DNA of 64,000 nucleotides from Bauldia sp963759235 (lineage in GTDB: Bacteria > Pseudomonadota > Alphaproteobacteria > Rhizobiales > Kaistiaceae), in assembly GCA_963759235.1 (NCBI GenBank), contig CAVWYO010000006.1, positions 744,001 to 808,000 of the forward strand, given 5' to 3'. Positions 8,399 through 16,224 of the stretch are shown piece after piece. Position numbers and translations under genes: made by a program. Position 1 is the stretch's first letter, and every line of letters starts with the position of its first letter. The notes below the pieces were generated by a model, which was not told where the DNA came from, made no database searches, and saw only the letters and a list, made by a program, of their open reading frames with translations.

Positions 8399-8414
8399 TG
8401 CTTGCCTCGCCGAA

Positions 8415-8431
8415 GCCCGGCTCTGCCGGGC
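8415..8431. repeat. GCCCGGC/GCCGGGC hairpin after the SRP RNA
   Basis: A perfect 7-bp stem with a 3-base loop 16 bases after the SRP RNA. It could act as its terminator, but no T-run follows. The same palindrome recurs at 2121-2138 and 33967-33985. A second perfect stem (GGGGCGC/GCGCCCC) lies at 8469-8488 in the dnaX leader. Confidence 0.45.
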
Positions 8432-8532
8432 GCGGCAGGCTCCTCTCATCGAAGGCCGGTCGTCGTGCGGGGCGCGCGGGTGCGCCCCACAGTCCCGGCT
8501 TGGACAACCCAGGCCCGAACGGGCAGCGAGCG

Positions 8533-10299
8533 ATGGACGGCAGCACGCACGATACGGTCGACACGGGTCACTACCGCGTCTTGGCACGGAAATACCGGCC
8601 GCAGAGCTTCGCCGATCTGATCGGCCAGGAGCCGATGGTCCGTACTCTCACCAATGCCTTCCGGAGCGGCCGCATCGCGCAAGCCTACATGCTCACCGGC
8701 GTGCGCGGGGTGGGCAAGACCACCACCGCCCGCATCCTCGCCCGCGCCCTCAACTATTCCGTTCCCGGCAAGGTCGACAAGCCGACCATCGAGATGGACG
8801 ACCTCGGCGAGCATTGCGCGGCCATCATGGAAGGCCGCCATATCGACGTGATCGAGATGGATGCCGCCTCCCATACCGGCATCGACGACATCCGCGAGAT
8901 CATCGAGGCCTCGCGCTACAAGCCGGCGATCGCCCGCTACAAGGTCTACATCATCGACGAGGTCCACATGTTGTCGAAGCAGGCCTTCAATGGCCTGCTC
9001 AAGACGCTCGAGGAACCGCCCGAGCATGTGAAGTTCGTGTTTGCCACCACCGAGGTGCGCAAGGTCCCGGTCACCGTGCTGTCCCGCTGCCAGCGTTTCG
9101 ACCTCCGCCGGATCGAGGCCGGCCGGCTGGTCGAGTTGATGCGCGGCATCGCGGCGAAGGAGGGTGTCGCGATCGAGGAGGAAGGGCTGGTCATGCTCGC
9201 CCGCGCGGCAGAAGGCTCGGCTCGCGATTCGCTGTCGCTCCTCGATCAGGCGATTGCCCACGCCAGCGGCCGCGTCGAGGCGGAAGCGGTGCGTGCCATG
9301 CTCGGACTTGCCGATCGGGCGCTGGTCATCGACCTGTTCGGCGACCTGATGCGCGGCGAGATCGCCGCGGCGCTCGCCCGGCTGAAAGACCTCTACGACG
9401 TCGGCGCCGATCCTGCCGTGGTTCTGGAGGACCTCGCCGCCTTCACTCATCTCGTTACCCGGCTGAAGCTCGCCCCCGACGCCGCCGCTGACGACGGGTT
9501 GACCGAGGAAGAGAAGACCCGCGGCAAGGGGTTTGCCGAAAAGCTGTCGCTGAGGGCGCTCGCCCGAACCTGGCAAATGCTCCTCAAGGGGATCGAGGAG
9601 ACCCGAGAGGCGAGCCGGCCGCTCGCCGCTGCCGACATGGTGCTGGTCCGTATCGCCCATGCCGCCGACCTGCCGACCCCGGACGAAGCGCTCCGTGCTC
9701 TCCGCGACACCGCGCCGCCGGCCGGGCGCGTGACCTCGCCTCGACCCGCAGCTCCGGCGCCGGCCGGCGGTGCCGGGCAGGCGCGCCTCAGCGCGGTCGG
9801 CGCCGGCGTGCCGTCAGCGGAACTCGCCCCGGCCGCAGCGCCGGACCAAGAATTCCGGCACACCGTTCGCCTCGACGCGTTTGCCGATCTGGTCGCACTT
9901 GCCGGCGACAGGCGCGAGCTGAAATGGAAGCACGCGCTGGAGCATTCCGTCCGCGTCATCCGCTTCGAGGACGGCCGGATCGAGCTCACCCCGACCGACG
10001 ACGCGCCGAAGAGCCTTGCCGGCGACCTGTCGCGGAAGCTTGAGGAGTGGACCGGCCGGCGCTGGATGGTCGCCGTCGCCCGCGAAGCCGACGCGCCGAC
10101 CATTGCCGAGGCGAAGCGTACCGCCCGCGAACGACTGGTCGACGACGCCCGCGCCGACCCGGTCGTCGCCGCCGTGCTCGCCCGTTTCCCCGGCGCCGAG
10201 ATCGTCGACGTCAGGGTGCGGGGCGAAGAGGGCGAGACGCCACCGCCGGCGCCGGAGGAAGAGGTCTTCGCCCCTCCTGACGAAGACACCGACGACTGA
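8533..10299 (+). CDS. dnaX: DNA polymerase III subunit gamma/tau
   Basis: The clamp-loader ATPase of 588 residues. Walker A (GVRGVGKTT) is at 56-64, followed by DEVHMLS (Walker B), the SRC sensor (VLSRCQRF) and a proline/alanine-rich linker (about 390-440) leading to the tau-type C-terminal domain. Of the four zinc-module cysteines seen in most DnaX, only the last is kept (C95 in LGEHCAAIMEG); the NYSVPGKVDKP segment replaces the rest, as I recall from other Rhizobiales. ATG 8533 is chosen because the frame stays open back through the SRP RNA, which cannot be coding. It heads ybaB and, after an insertion, recR. Confidence 0.95.
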   Translation: MDGSTHDTVDTGHYRVLARKYRPQSFADLIGQEPMVRTLTNAFRSGRIAQAYMLTGVRGVGKTTTARILARALNYSVPGKVDKPTIEMDDLGEHCAAIMEGRHIDVIEMDAASHTGIDDIREIIEASRYKPAIARYKVYIIDEVHMLSKQAFNGLLKTLEEPPEHVKFVFATTEVRKVPVTVLSRCQRFDLRRIEAGRLVELMRGIAAKEGVAIEEEGLVMLARAAEGSARDSLSLLDQAIAHASGRVEAEAVRAMLGLADRALVIDLFGDLMRGEIAAALARLKDLYDVGADPAVVLEDLAAFTHLVTRLKLAPDAAADDGLTEEEKTRGKGFAEKLSLRALARTWQMLLKGIEETREASRPLAAADMVLVRIAHAADLPTPDEALRALRDTAPPAGRVTSPRPAAPAPAGGAGQARLSAVGAGVPSAELAPAAAPDQEFRHTVRLDAFADLVALAGDRRELKWKHALEHSVRVIRFEDGRIELTPTDDAPKSLAGDLSRKLEEWTGRRWMVAVAREADAPTIAEAKRTARERLVDDARADPVVAAVLARFPGAEIVDVRVRGEEGETPPPAPEEEVFAPPDEDTDD

Positions 10300-10368
10300 T
10301 ATGTCCCTATCGAGGAGCGGACGGCGCTTTTCGCCGCCGATACGAGTCGCGAATCAGAAGGAGACGAC

Positions 10369-10698
10369 ATGGCACTCGGCGACATGATGGGAATGATGAA
10401 GCAGGCCAAACAGCTTCAGGAGAAGATGCAGGCCATGCAGGAGGAAGTCGCCGCCATGTCGATTGCCGGCGCGTCGGGCGGCGGCCTGGTTTCCGTGACC
10501 ATGAACGGCAAGAGCGAGATGAAGGCGGTCCGCATCGATCCGTCGCTGCTCAAGCCGGAGGAGGCCGAGATCCTCGAAGACCTGATCGTCGCCGCCTGCA
10601 ACGACGCCCGCGCCAAGGCCGACGCCGCACTCCAGGACAAGATGCGCGAGATGACCGGCGGCATGAACCTGCCGCCGGGGATGAAGCTGCCGTTCTAA
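10369..10698 (+). CDS. YbaB/EbfC nucleoid-associated protein
   Basis: A 109-residue protein with an N-terminal amphipathic helix rich in Met, Gln and Lys (MMGMMKQAKQLQEKMQAMQ), a central beta sheet (GGGLVSVTMNGKSEMKAVRI) and a C-terminal helix. This is the standard EbfC fold, which dimerises and binds DNA. A GGAG ribosome site precedes ATG 10369. It lies 69 bases after dnaX. In most bacteria recR follows directly; here three other genes intervene. Confidence 0.93.
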   Translation: MALGDMMGMMKQAKQLQEKMQAMQEEVAAMSIAGASGGGLVSVTMNGKSEMKAVRIDPSLLKPEEAEILEDLIVAACNDARAKADAALQDKMREMTGGMNLPPGMKLPF

Positions 10699-10715
10699 AA
10701 ACGCTGGAGGCGGAC

Positions 10716-11390
10716 GTGGCTCCCACACCGATGGAATCGCCCTCACAGGAAGGCCTCCGCCCCGTCCTTCGGGAGATCCATGGCTACTGGTTCGGCGAGC
10801 TTGCCGCGCCGGATGAGGTGCCGAAGGACAAGTCGGAGATGTGGTTCACCCGGTCTGACCTGACCGACGACTACATCAGGGACCATTTCGGCTCCTTTCT
10901 TGGGCCGGCAGCGGCGGTCGACTGGGATGTCGACGCGCTGTCGGGCGCCGAGCAGGCTGCGCTGGTGGTTCTGTTCGATCAGTTTCCGCGCAACCTCTTC
11001 CGCACGTCGGGTGAGGCTTTTGGCTACGACGAGAAGGCACGGTCGATCACGCGTCGGATCGATGCGGCGGCGCGCGGTCGTCTCAGCATGGTCGAGCAGC
11101 TCTTCCTTGCGCTTCCCTTCGAGCACCACGAGGATATTGCCGACCAGGACCGCTACGTCTGGCTGATCGCCGACATGGCCACGAACGGACCGGAACGGTT
11201 TCGCGACTATGCCCGCTGGGCGCTCGACCACGCGATGCAGCATCGCGACATCATCCGCAGGTTCGGTCGGTTCCCGCACCGCAACGGCCTGCTCGGACGC
11301 ACCTCCACCGACGAGGAAAAAGCCTTCCTGGGTGAAAAAGGAGGTGTCTTCTGGATGGCGGCAGCGCAGGCGGAAGAGTCCAAGGGCTGA
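10716..11390 (+). CDS. DUF924 family protein
   Basis: A protein of 224 residues from GTG 10716, or 219 from ATG 10731. Typical DUF924 features are IHGYWFGEL at the N-terminus, MWFTRSDLTDDYIRDHFG, LFDQFPRNLFR in the middle and a C-terminal RFGRFPHRNGLLGR. The predicted fold is all-helical and TPR-like, and no function is established. It begins 17 bases after ybaB and is the first of three genes separating ybaB from recR. Confidence 0.85.
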   Translation: MAPTPMESPSQEGLRPVLREIHGYWFGELAAPDEVPKDKSEMWFTRSDLTDDYIRDHFGSFLGPAAAVDWDVDALSGAEQAALVVLFDQFPRNLFRTSGEAFGYDEKARSITRRIDAAARGRLSMVEQLFLALPFEHHEDIADQDRYVWLIADMATNGPERFRDYARWALDHAMQHRDIIRRFGRFPHRNGLLGRTSTDEEKAFLGEKGGVFWMAAAQAEESKG

Positions 11391-11399
11391 GCGGCCGCC

Positions 11400-12101
11400 G
11401 TGGTGGAGATGACGCGACGTGCAGTGATCTCGGGAGTTGCGAGCGGCATCGGCCGCGCGCTGGCGGAGGGGTTCCTCGAAGCCGGCTACGAGGTGATCGG
11501 CCTCGACCGCGCCGAGCAGGGCTGGTTCGCCCCGAGCTTCCGCTACGTCACCCTCGACCTCCGCGACAAGCCGGCGGTCGCTGCATTCGGCGCCGGGCTC
11601 ACGTCCCTCGACGTCCTGGTCAACGCCGCCGGCATCATCCGCCGCGGCGAGGAGTTCGATCTGGGCGTCTTCGAGGAGGTGGTCGACATCAACCTCACCG
11701 GCACCATGCGGCTTTCGACCGCCTGCCACATGGCGCTGGCCGAGCGCGGCGGTACGGTGGTCAATGTCGCCTCCATGCTGTCGTTCTTCGGCGGCGGCCT
11801 CGTTCCCGGCTACGCCGCGTCGAAGGGAGGCATCGCGACCCTGACCAAGTCGCTCGCCATCGCCTGGGCGAAGGACAACATCCGCGTCAACGCCATCGCG
11901 CCGGGCTGGATCGCCACGCCGCTGACCGCGGCGGTGCAGGACGACGCCGACCGGAACCGCGCTATATTGGAGCGGACGCCGATGGCGCGCTGGGGCACAC
12001 CGGCCGATCTGGTCGGACCGGCGCTGTTCCTGGCGAGCGACGCCGCCTGCTTCGTCACCGGGGCGGTGCTCCCCGTCGACGGCGGCTATTCCTCGATGTG
12101 A
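11400..12101 (+). CDS. SDR family oxidoreductase
   Basis: A 233-residue short-chain dehydrogenase. The cofactor motif SGVASGIGRAL replaces the usual TGxxxGIG at residues 11-21. It has NNAG-like VNAAGI, a catalytic Ser (NVASMLS) and YAASKGG (YxxxK). An acidic residue after beta-2 (GLDRAEQ) favours NAD. The C-terminus (FVTGAVLPVDGGYSSM) is canonical. GTG 11400 or ATG 11409 may start it. It is followed after 21 bases by a cupin-type dioxygenase gene; the pair may act on the same aromatic or hydroxyketone substrate, which is inference. Confidence 0.85.
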   Translation: MVEMTRRAVISGVASGIGRALAEGFLEAGYEVIGLDRAEQGWFAPSFRYVTLDLRDKPAVAAFGAGLTSLDVLVNAAGIIRRGEEFDLGVFEEVVDINLTGTMRLSTACHMALAERGGTVVNVASMLSFFGGGLVPGYAASKGGIATLTKSLAIAWAKDNIRVNAIAPGWIATPLTAAVQDDADRNRAILERTPMARWGTPADLVGPALFLASDAACFVTGAVLPVDGGYSSM

Positions 12102-12122
12102 GGCGGCGAAACGGAAGACCGG

Positions 12123-12644
12123 ATGACAATCGACGATCACAATCCCCGCATGCCCTATCAGCTGGCGATGCCGCAAGAGGCGCAGTCGGATGTCATCATT
12201 CCGAGCGTCCTGCCGGATGATGACCGGGTGTGGGTGCCGCAGGCGCCGAACGTCTGGTTCCGGCCGCTCTGCCTCAACGCCTCGCAGGGCTACTGGGTCA
12301 ACCTGCTCAAGGTCACCCGCGCCGGCGTGCTCTCCCGCCACCGCCACACCAACCCCGTCCACGGCTACGTGCTGAAGGGCCGCTGGTACTATCTCGAGCA
12401 CGACTGGGTGGCGGTCGAGGGCGGCTACGTCTACGAGCCGCCGGGCGAGACCCACACGCTGGTCGTCCCCGACGACGTCGAGGAGATGATCACGCTCTTT
12501 CAGGTCAACGGGCTGATGCTCTATGTCGACCCGTGGGGCAAGGCGCTCGGCTACGAGGACGTCTTCACCAAGATCGACATGTGCCGCAAGCACTACACCG
12601 ACTGCGGCCTCGGCGCCGGCTTCGTCGACCAGTTCATTCGGTGA
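12123..12644 (+). CDS. 2,4'-dihydroxyacetophenone dioxygenase-like cupin
   Basis: A 173-residue single cupin. The metal motif is SRHRHTNPVHGYVLKGRWYYL (His, His, Glu-equivalent region), then PPGETHTLVVPDD supplies the last His. The whole-length pattern (VWVPQAPNVWFRPLCLN, GYWVNLLKVTRAG) matches the 2,4'-dihydroxyacetophenone dioxygenase family, which cleaves a C-C bond next to a carbonyl using iron and oxygen. The true substrate is not known. It follows an SDR gene and ends 6 bases before the recR start. Confidence 0.75.
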   Translation: MTIDDHNPRMPYQLAMPQEAQSDVIIPSVLPDDDRVWVPQAPNVWFRPLCLNASQGYWVNLLKVTRAGVLSRHRHTNPVHGYVLKGRWYYLEHDWVAVEGGYVYEPPGETHTLVVPDDVEEMITLFQVNGLMLYVDPWGKALGYEDVFTKIDMCRKHYTDCGLGAGFVDQFIR

Positions 12645-12650
12645 ATCTCC

Positions 12651-13256
12651 TTGACCCGTTCCGTCGCCGGACCTGAGATCGAGCGCCTGATCCAGCTTCT
12701 CGCCAAGCTGCCGGGGCTGGGGCCGCGCTCGGCGCGGCGGGCGGCGCTCAACCTGATCAAGCGGAAGGACGACCTTCTGGTGCCGCTCGCCAAGGCGATG
12801 GACCTGGCGGTGGAGAAGATCGTCGTCTGCTCGACCTGCGGCAATGTCGACACCACCGACCCTTGCATGATCTGCACCGACCCGCGTCGCGACGCGGCGA
12901 CCATCGTCGTCGTCGAGGAGGTCGCCGACCTGTGGGCGTTGGAGCGGGCTTCCGCCATCAACGCCCGCTACCACGTGCTCGGCGGGGTATTGTCGCCGCT
13001 CGACGGCATCGGCCCGGACGACCTCGGCATCGCCGGACTGGTGGCGCGGGTCGCCGCCGGCGGCGTCGGCGAGGTGATCCTGGCGGTGAACGCCACCGTC
13101 GAGGGCCAGACCACCGCCCACTACATCACCGACCAGCTCGCCGGCATGGGCGTCAAAGTCTCGCGGCTCGCCCACGGCGTCCCGGTCGGCGGCGAGCTCG
13201 ACTACCTCGACGAGGGCACCCTCGCGGCGGCCGTCCGCAGCCGCACGCCGTTCTGA
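12651..13256 (+). CDS. recR: Recombination mediator protein RecR
   Basis: A 201-residue protein that acts with RecF/RecO to load RecA at gaps. It has an N-terminal helix-hairpin-helix (LPGLGPRSARRAAL), a zinc finger C60, C63, C72, C75 and a Toprim domain (ATIVVVEEVADLWALE...). The C-terminal GGELDYLDEGTL is characteristic. The start is TTG 12651, giving MTRSVAGPEIERL; no better start is in frame. It is separated from dnaX-ybaB by three metabolic genes. Confidence 0.95.
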   Translation: MTRSVAGPEIERLIQLLAKLPGLGPRSARRAALNLIKRKDDLLVPLAKAMDLAVEKIVVCSTCGNVDTTDPCMICTDPRRDAATIVVVEEVADLWALERASAINARYHVLGGVLSPLDGIGPDDLGIAGLVARVAAGGVGEVILAVNATVEGQTTAHYITDQLAGMGVKVSRLAHGVPVGGELDYLDEGTLAAAVRSRTPF

Positions 13257-13267
13257 GCCATTGCGGT

Positions 13268-15364
13268 TCATCGCGCCGCCCAGCGCTGGCGCATTTTCGC
13301 GGCGATATCGACCCGCGGCCCCGCCGTGGCCCGCGCATGTCCTGGGCCGGCGATGACCGCCGGCCAGAGCCGCGCCTCGAACCGGTCGAGGATATGGTCG
13401 GGGATGAAGCGAGTGCGCTGGGCGAGCACGTGACGGTCGCCGCGCCTGGCTTGATGATGGATATAACAGCGCTGCGGCACCATCAGGTCGAGGCCGTCGC
13501 GGGCCCGCGTCATGGCGACATAGAGGAGGCGGCGTTCCTCCTCGATCTCCTCGCTGGTGCCGGTGCCGAGATCGGACGGAATACAGCCATCGATGCAGTT
13601 CAAGACGAACACCGACGTCCACTCCTGCCCCTTGGCCGAGTGGATGGTGGACAGGATCAGGTAATCCTCGTCGAGGAGCGGCACGCCGGCCTCGTCGCTG
13701 GTGGCGCCGGGCGGGTCGAGGGTGAGCTCGGTGAGAAAGCGCTCGCGCGAGGCGTAGCCGGTGGCGATCTGGCCGAGCTGGATGAGGTCGGCGAGGCGGA
13801 CCGCCGCGTCGTCATGGACCCGTTCGAGATGCGGCTCGTACCACGTCCGGATCAGCTCGAGCTCGGCCGGCCAGCCCGACCTTCGCGCCGCAAGTTGAAC
13901 GAAGAGGCGGAGGAACACCGGCCAGTCGGCGGCGGCCATCGGCGGCGGCTCGAAGCCGGCGAGCGCGGTCGCGGCGTCGGGACTTTCCTCGATCCGGTCG
14001 AGAAGATGGGCAGCGGTCGCCGGTCCGATGCCGGGAAGGATCTGCAACACCCGGAAGCCGGCCACCCGGTCGCGCGGGTTTTCGGCGAGCCTCAGCGTCG
14101 CGAGCACGTCCTTGACGTGCTGCGAATCGAGGAACTTCAGCCCGCCATATTTGACGAAGGGGATGTTGCGGCGGGTGAGCTCGATCTCGAGCGGTCCCGA
14201 ATGGTGGGCGGCGCGGAAGAGCACCGCCTGCTGCTTCAGCGGTGTGCCGTGCTCGCGGTTGTCGAGAACGGCGTCGGCGACGTAGTTGGCCTGGCCGGCA
14301 TCGTCGAGGACCGTGGCGAGGACCGGCTTGCCGCCGCCCTCCCGCTCGGTCCACAGGTCCTTGCTATAGCGCTCGGTGGCCTGGCCGATCACGGCGTTTG
14401 ACGCGGCGAGGATCTCCGGAGTCGAGCGGTAGTTCCGCGCCAGCGTGACGATCGCCGCGGCCGGCCGAAATTCCTTGGGAAAGTCGAGGATGTTCCGCAC
14501 CGTCGCGGCGCGGAAGGAGTAGATCGACTGGGCGTCGTCGCCGACCACGGTGAGGCCGCGGCCGGCGGGCTTCAGCGCCATGAGGATGCGTGCCTGCAGG
14601 CGGTTGGTGTCCTGGTATTCGTCGACGAGCACATGGTCGAAGCGACTGCCGGTCTCGGCGCCGAGCGCCGCATCGGAGAGCATCTCGGCGAGGTAGAGGA
14701 GCAGGTCGTCGTAATCGAGGACGTTCTGACGCTGCTTCGCCTCGACATAGGCGGCGAACAGCCGGCGGAGCGCGTCCTCCCATTCGACGCACCACGGATA
14801 GACCGTGCGCAGCACCCTGGCGAGGTCGGCCTGCTCGTTGACCGTGCGCGAATAGATGGCGAGGCAGGTCGCCTTCAGCGGGAACCGCTTGGCGGTCTTG
14901 GAGAAGCCGAGCTCGTGGCGGACGAGGTTGACGAGGTCGGCGGAATCGCTCCTGTCGTGGATGGTGAAGGACGGGTCGAGGCCGATCTCGGCGGCGCGCT
15001 CGCGCAACAGCCGGGCCCCGACCGCGTGGAAGGTGCCCGACCACGCCAGCGCGCCGGCTTCGGCACTGCGGCCGGTGGCGCGGGCGACGATCCGTTCGAC
15101 CCGCCGGGTCATCTCGGCGGCGGCGCGGCGCGAGAAGGTGAGGAGCAGGACGCGGCGCGGGTCGGCGCCTTCGACGATGAGATGCGCCACCCGGTGAGCC
15201 AGCGTGTTGGTCTTGCCCGAACCGGCCCCGGCGATGACCAGGAGCGGCCGGTCGGCCGCATGCTCGGCGGCGCGCCGCTGGTCCGGATTGAGGGTGGCGA
15301 GATGGGCGGTCACGTTAGCCGAATCAACCGGTTGCGGGCATCGGGTCGAGGAAACATAATTCAT
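13268..15364 (-). CDS. UvrD/PcrA-type ATP-dependent DNA helicase
   Basis: A 698-residue superfamily 1A helicase. Motifs in order: LNPDQRRAAEHA (Q motif), AGAGSGKT (residues 45-52), LLTFSRRAAAEMTRR (Ia), LVDEYQDTN (II), VVGDDAQSIYSFRAA (III), LARNYRST (IV), STIHSAKGQEWTSVF (V) and VAMTRARDGLDL (VI). ATG 15364 begins just before the Q motif; the open frame further upstream runs into a glycan gene and is not helicase-like. It is convergent with recR (11 bases between stops). The likely role is repair or recombination. Confidence 0.92.
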   Translation of the reverse strand: MNYVSSTRCPQPVDSANVTAHLATLNPDQRRAAEHAADRPLLVIAGAGSGKTNTLAHRVAHLIVEGADPRRVLLLTFSRRAAAEMTRRVERIVARATGRSAEAGALAWSGTFHAVGARLLRERAAEIGLDPSFTIHDRSDSADLVNLVRHELGFSKTAKRFPLKATCLAIYSRTVNEQADLARVLRTVYPWCVEWEDALRRLFAAYVEAKQRQNVLDYDDLLLYLAEMLSDAALGAETGSRFDHVLVDEYQDTNRLQARILMALKPAGRGLTVVGDDAQSIYSFRAATVRNILDFPKEFRPAAAIVTLARNYRSTPEILAASNAVIGQATERYSKDLWTEREGGGKPVLATVLDDAGQANYVADAVLDNREHGTPLKQQAVLFRAAHHSGPLEIELTRRNIPFVKYGGLKFLDSQHVKDVLATLRLAENPRDRVAGFRVLQILPGIGPATAAHLLDRIEESPDAATALAGFEPPPMAAADWPVFLRLFVQLAARRSGWPAELELIRTWYEPHLERVHDDAAVRLADLIQLGQIATGYASRERFLTELTLDPPGATSDEAGVPLLDEDYLILSTIHSAKGQEWTSVFVLNCIDGCIPSDLGTGTSEEIEEERRLLYVAMTRARDGLDLMVPQRCYIHHQARRGDRHVLAQRTRFIPDHILDRFEARLWPAVIAGPGHARATAGPRVDIAAKMRQRWAAR

Positions 15365-15423
15365 GTTTTGTTCGCAATCGGTAAACAATCGCCGCTTGGG
15401 GCGTGCGGATTCTTGGTCCCCGC

Positions 15424-16224
15424 TTAGGGAACAACGACACGATCGCGAGCCAGCAACAACCCATGACGCAGCGAGGTTCGATCGATCTCGACACGGGGAA
15501 GAGAGGCCGAACGAACTATCTGATCCATCTCGCTTTCGCCGGTTAACGAGGGGATGTCTTTCTCGTTGAAGCCGATGGATCCGTAGTAGTCGAGGAACTT
15601 GAAACCATCGCCCACCACCTTTCCGGACAGCTTCATCCAGGCTGCTGGAATTCCGTAGGAATGTGCGAAAACGATTCCGTGAAGTGACGATGAAACAATC
15701 ATCTCGCAGCGGGCAAGTGCCGCCAGATATACAGGCAACGGTGACGAAGGATCGATGATAATCGCTCCCCTCTGCCTCGCCTCCACGACAAACAGATCTC
15801 CCGTGTCGACGTAGTGCGGGATAAATCCAAGTCCGGTCTTCGGCCCGGCAGGGATCGGCGCAATATCCGAGATGAGGATTCCGGGGTCTCCGTACCAGTC
15901 GGGACACCAAATGCCCATGCTCCGCAATCTCCGCCTCGTCAAAGGACCGCGGACCGCAAGGATCTCCGCCGGCCGCCTCGATAGAGGCATGTCGGCCGAA
16001 ATGGCGCCACTCCCCCATATGACCGAGAATCTGTCGGCCCAGGCCAGAATCGAGCCGACCGCTACGAGGTTTGGTACTTCGAGTGCCTTCTTGGGCAGCG
16101 TCCGAACAGCCACGCCGAGGATCGAGCCGACGATAAGGCTGCTGCAAGCGTCGCCAGCATTCGGCACTGTAGTGTACTGCTTGAGGTTTACGGGCACGAA
16201 CGCGATGCTCTCGCTTCCAAACAA
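15424..16224 (-). CDS. Polysaccharide pyruvyl transferase family protein
   Basis: A 266-residue GT-B-like protein of the CsaB/WcaK pyruvyl-transferase family. Family marks are PNAGDACSSLIVG near the N-terminus, WGSGAIS, RGPLTRRRLRSMG, YGDPGILISD, and near the C-terminus SSSLHGIVFAHSYGIPAAWM. The best start is TTG 16224, inside the last 37 bases of the upstream glycosyltransferase gene, so the two are probably translationally coupled. It would add a pyruvyl ketal to a glycan or phosphoglycerol polymer; the acceptor is inferred from the partner gene. Coding DNA is AT-richer than the flanks. Confidence 0.8.
   Translation of the reverse strand: MFGSESIAFVPVNLKQYTTVPNAGDACSSLIVGSILGVAVRTLPKKALEVPNLVAVGSILAWADRFSVIWGSGAISADMPLSRRPAEILAVRGPLTRRRLRSMGIWCPDWYGDPGILISDIAPIPAGPKTGLGFIPHYVDTGDLFVVEARQRGAIIIDPSSPLPVYLAALARCEMIVSSSLHGIVFAHSYGIPAAWMKLSGKVVGDGFKFLDYYGSIGFNEKDIPSLTGESEMDQIVRSASLPRVEIDRTSLRHGLLLARDRVVVP

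Noticed and set aside
10743..13622. A 959-codon minus-strand open frame
   Set aside because: It is antisense to DUF924, SDR, cupin and recR genes that all have clear family motifs.
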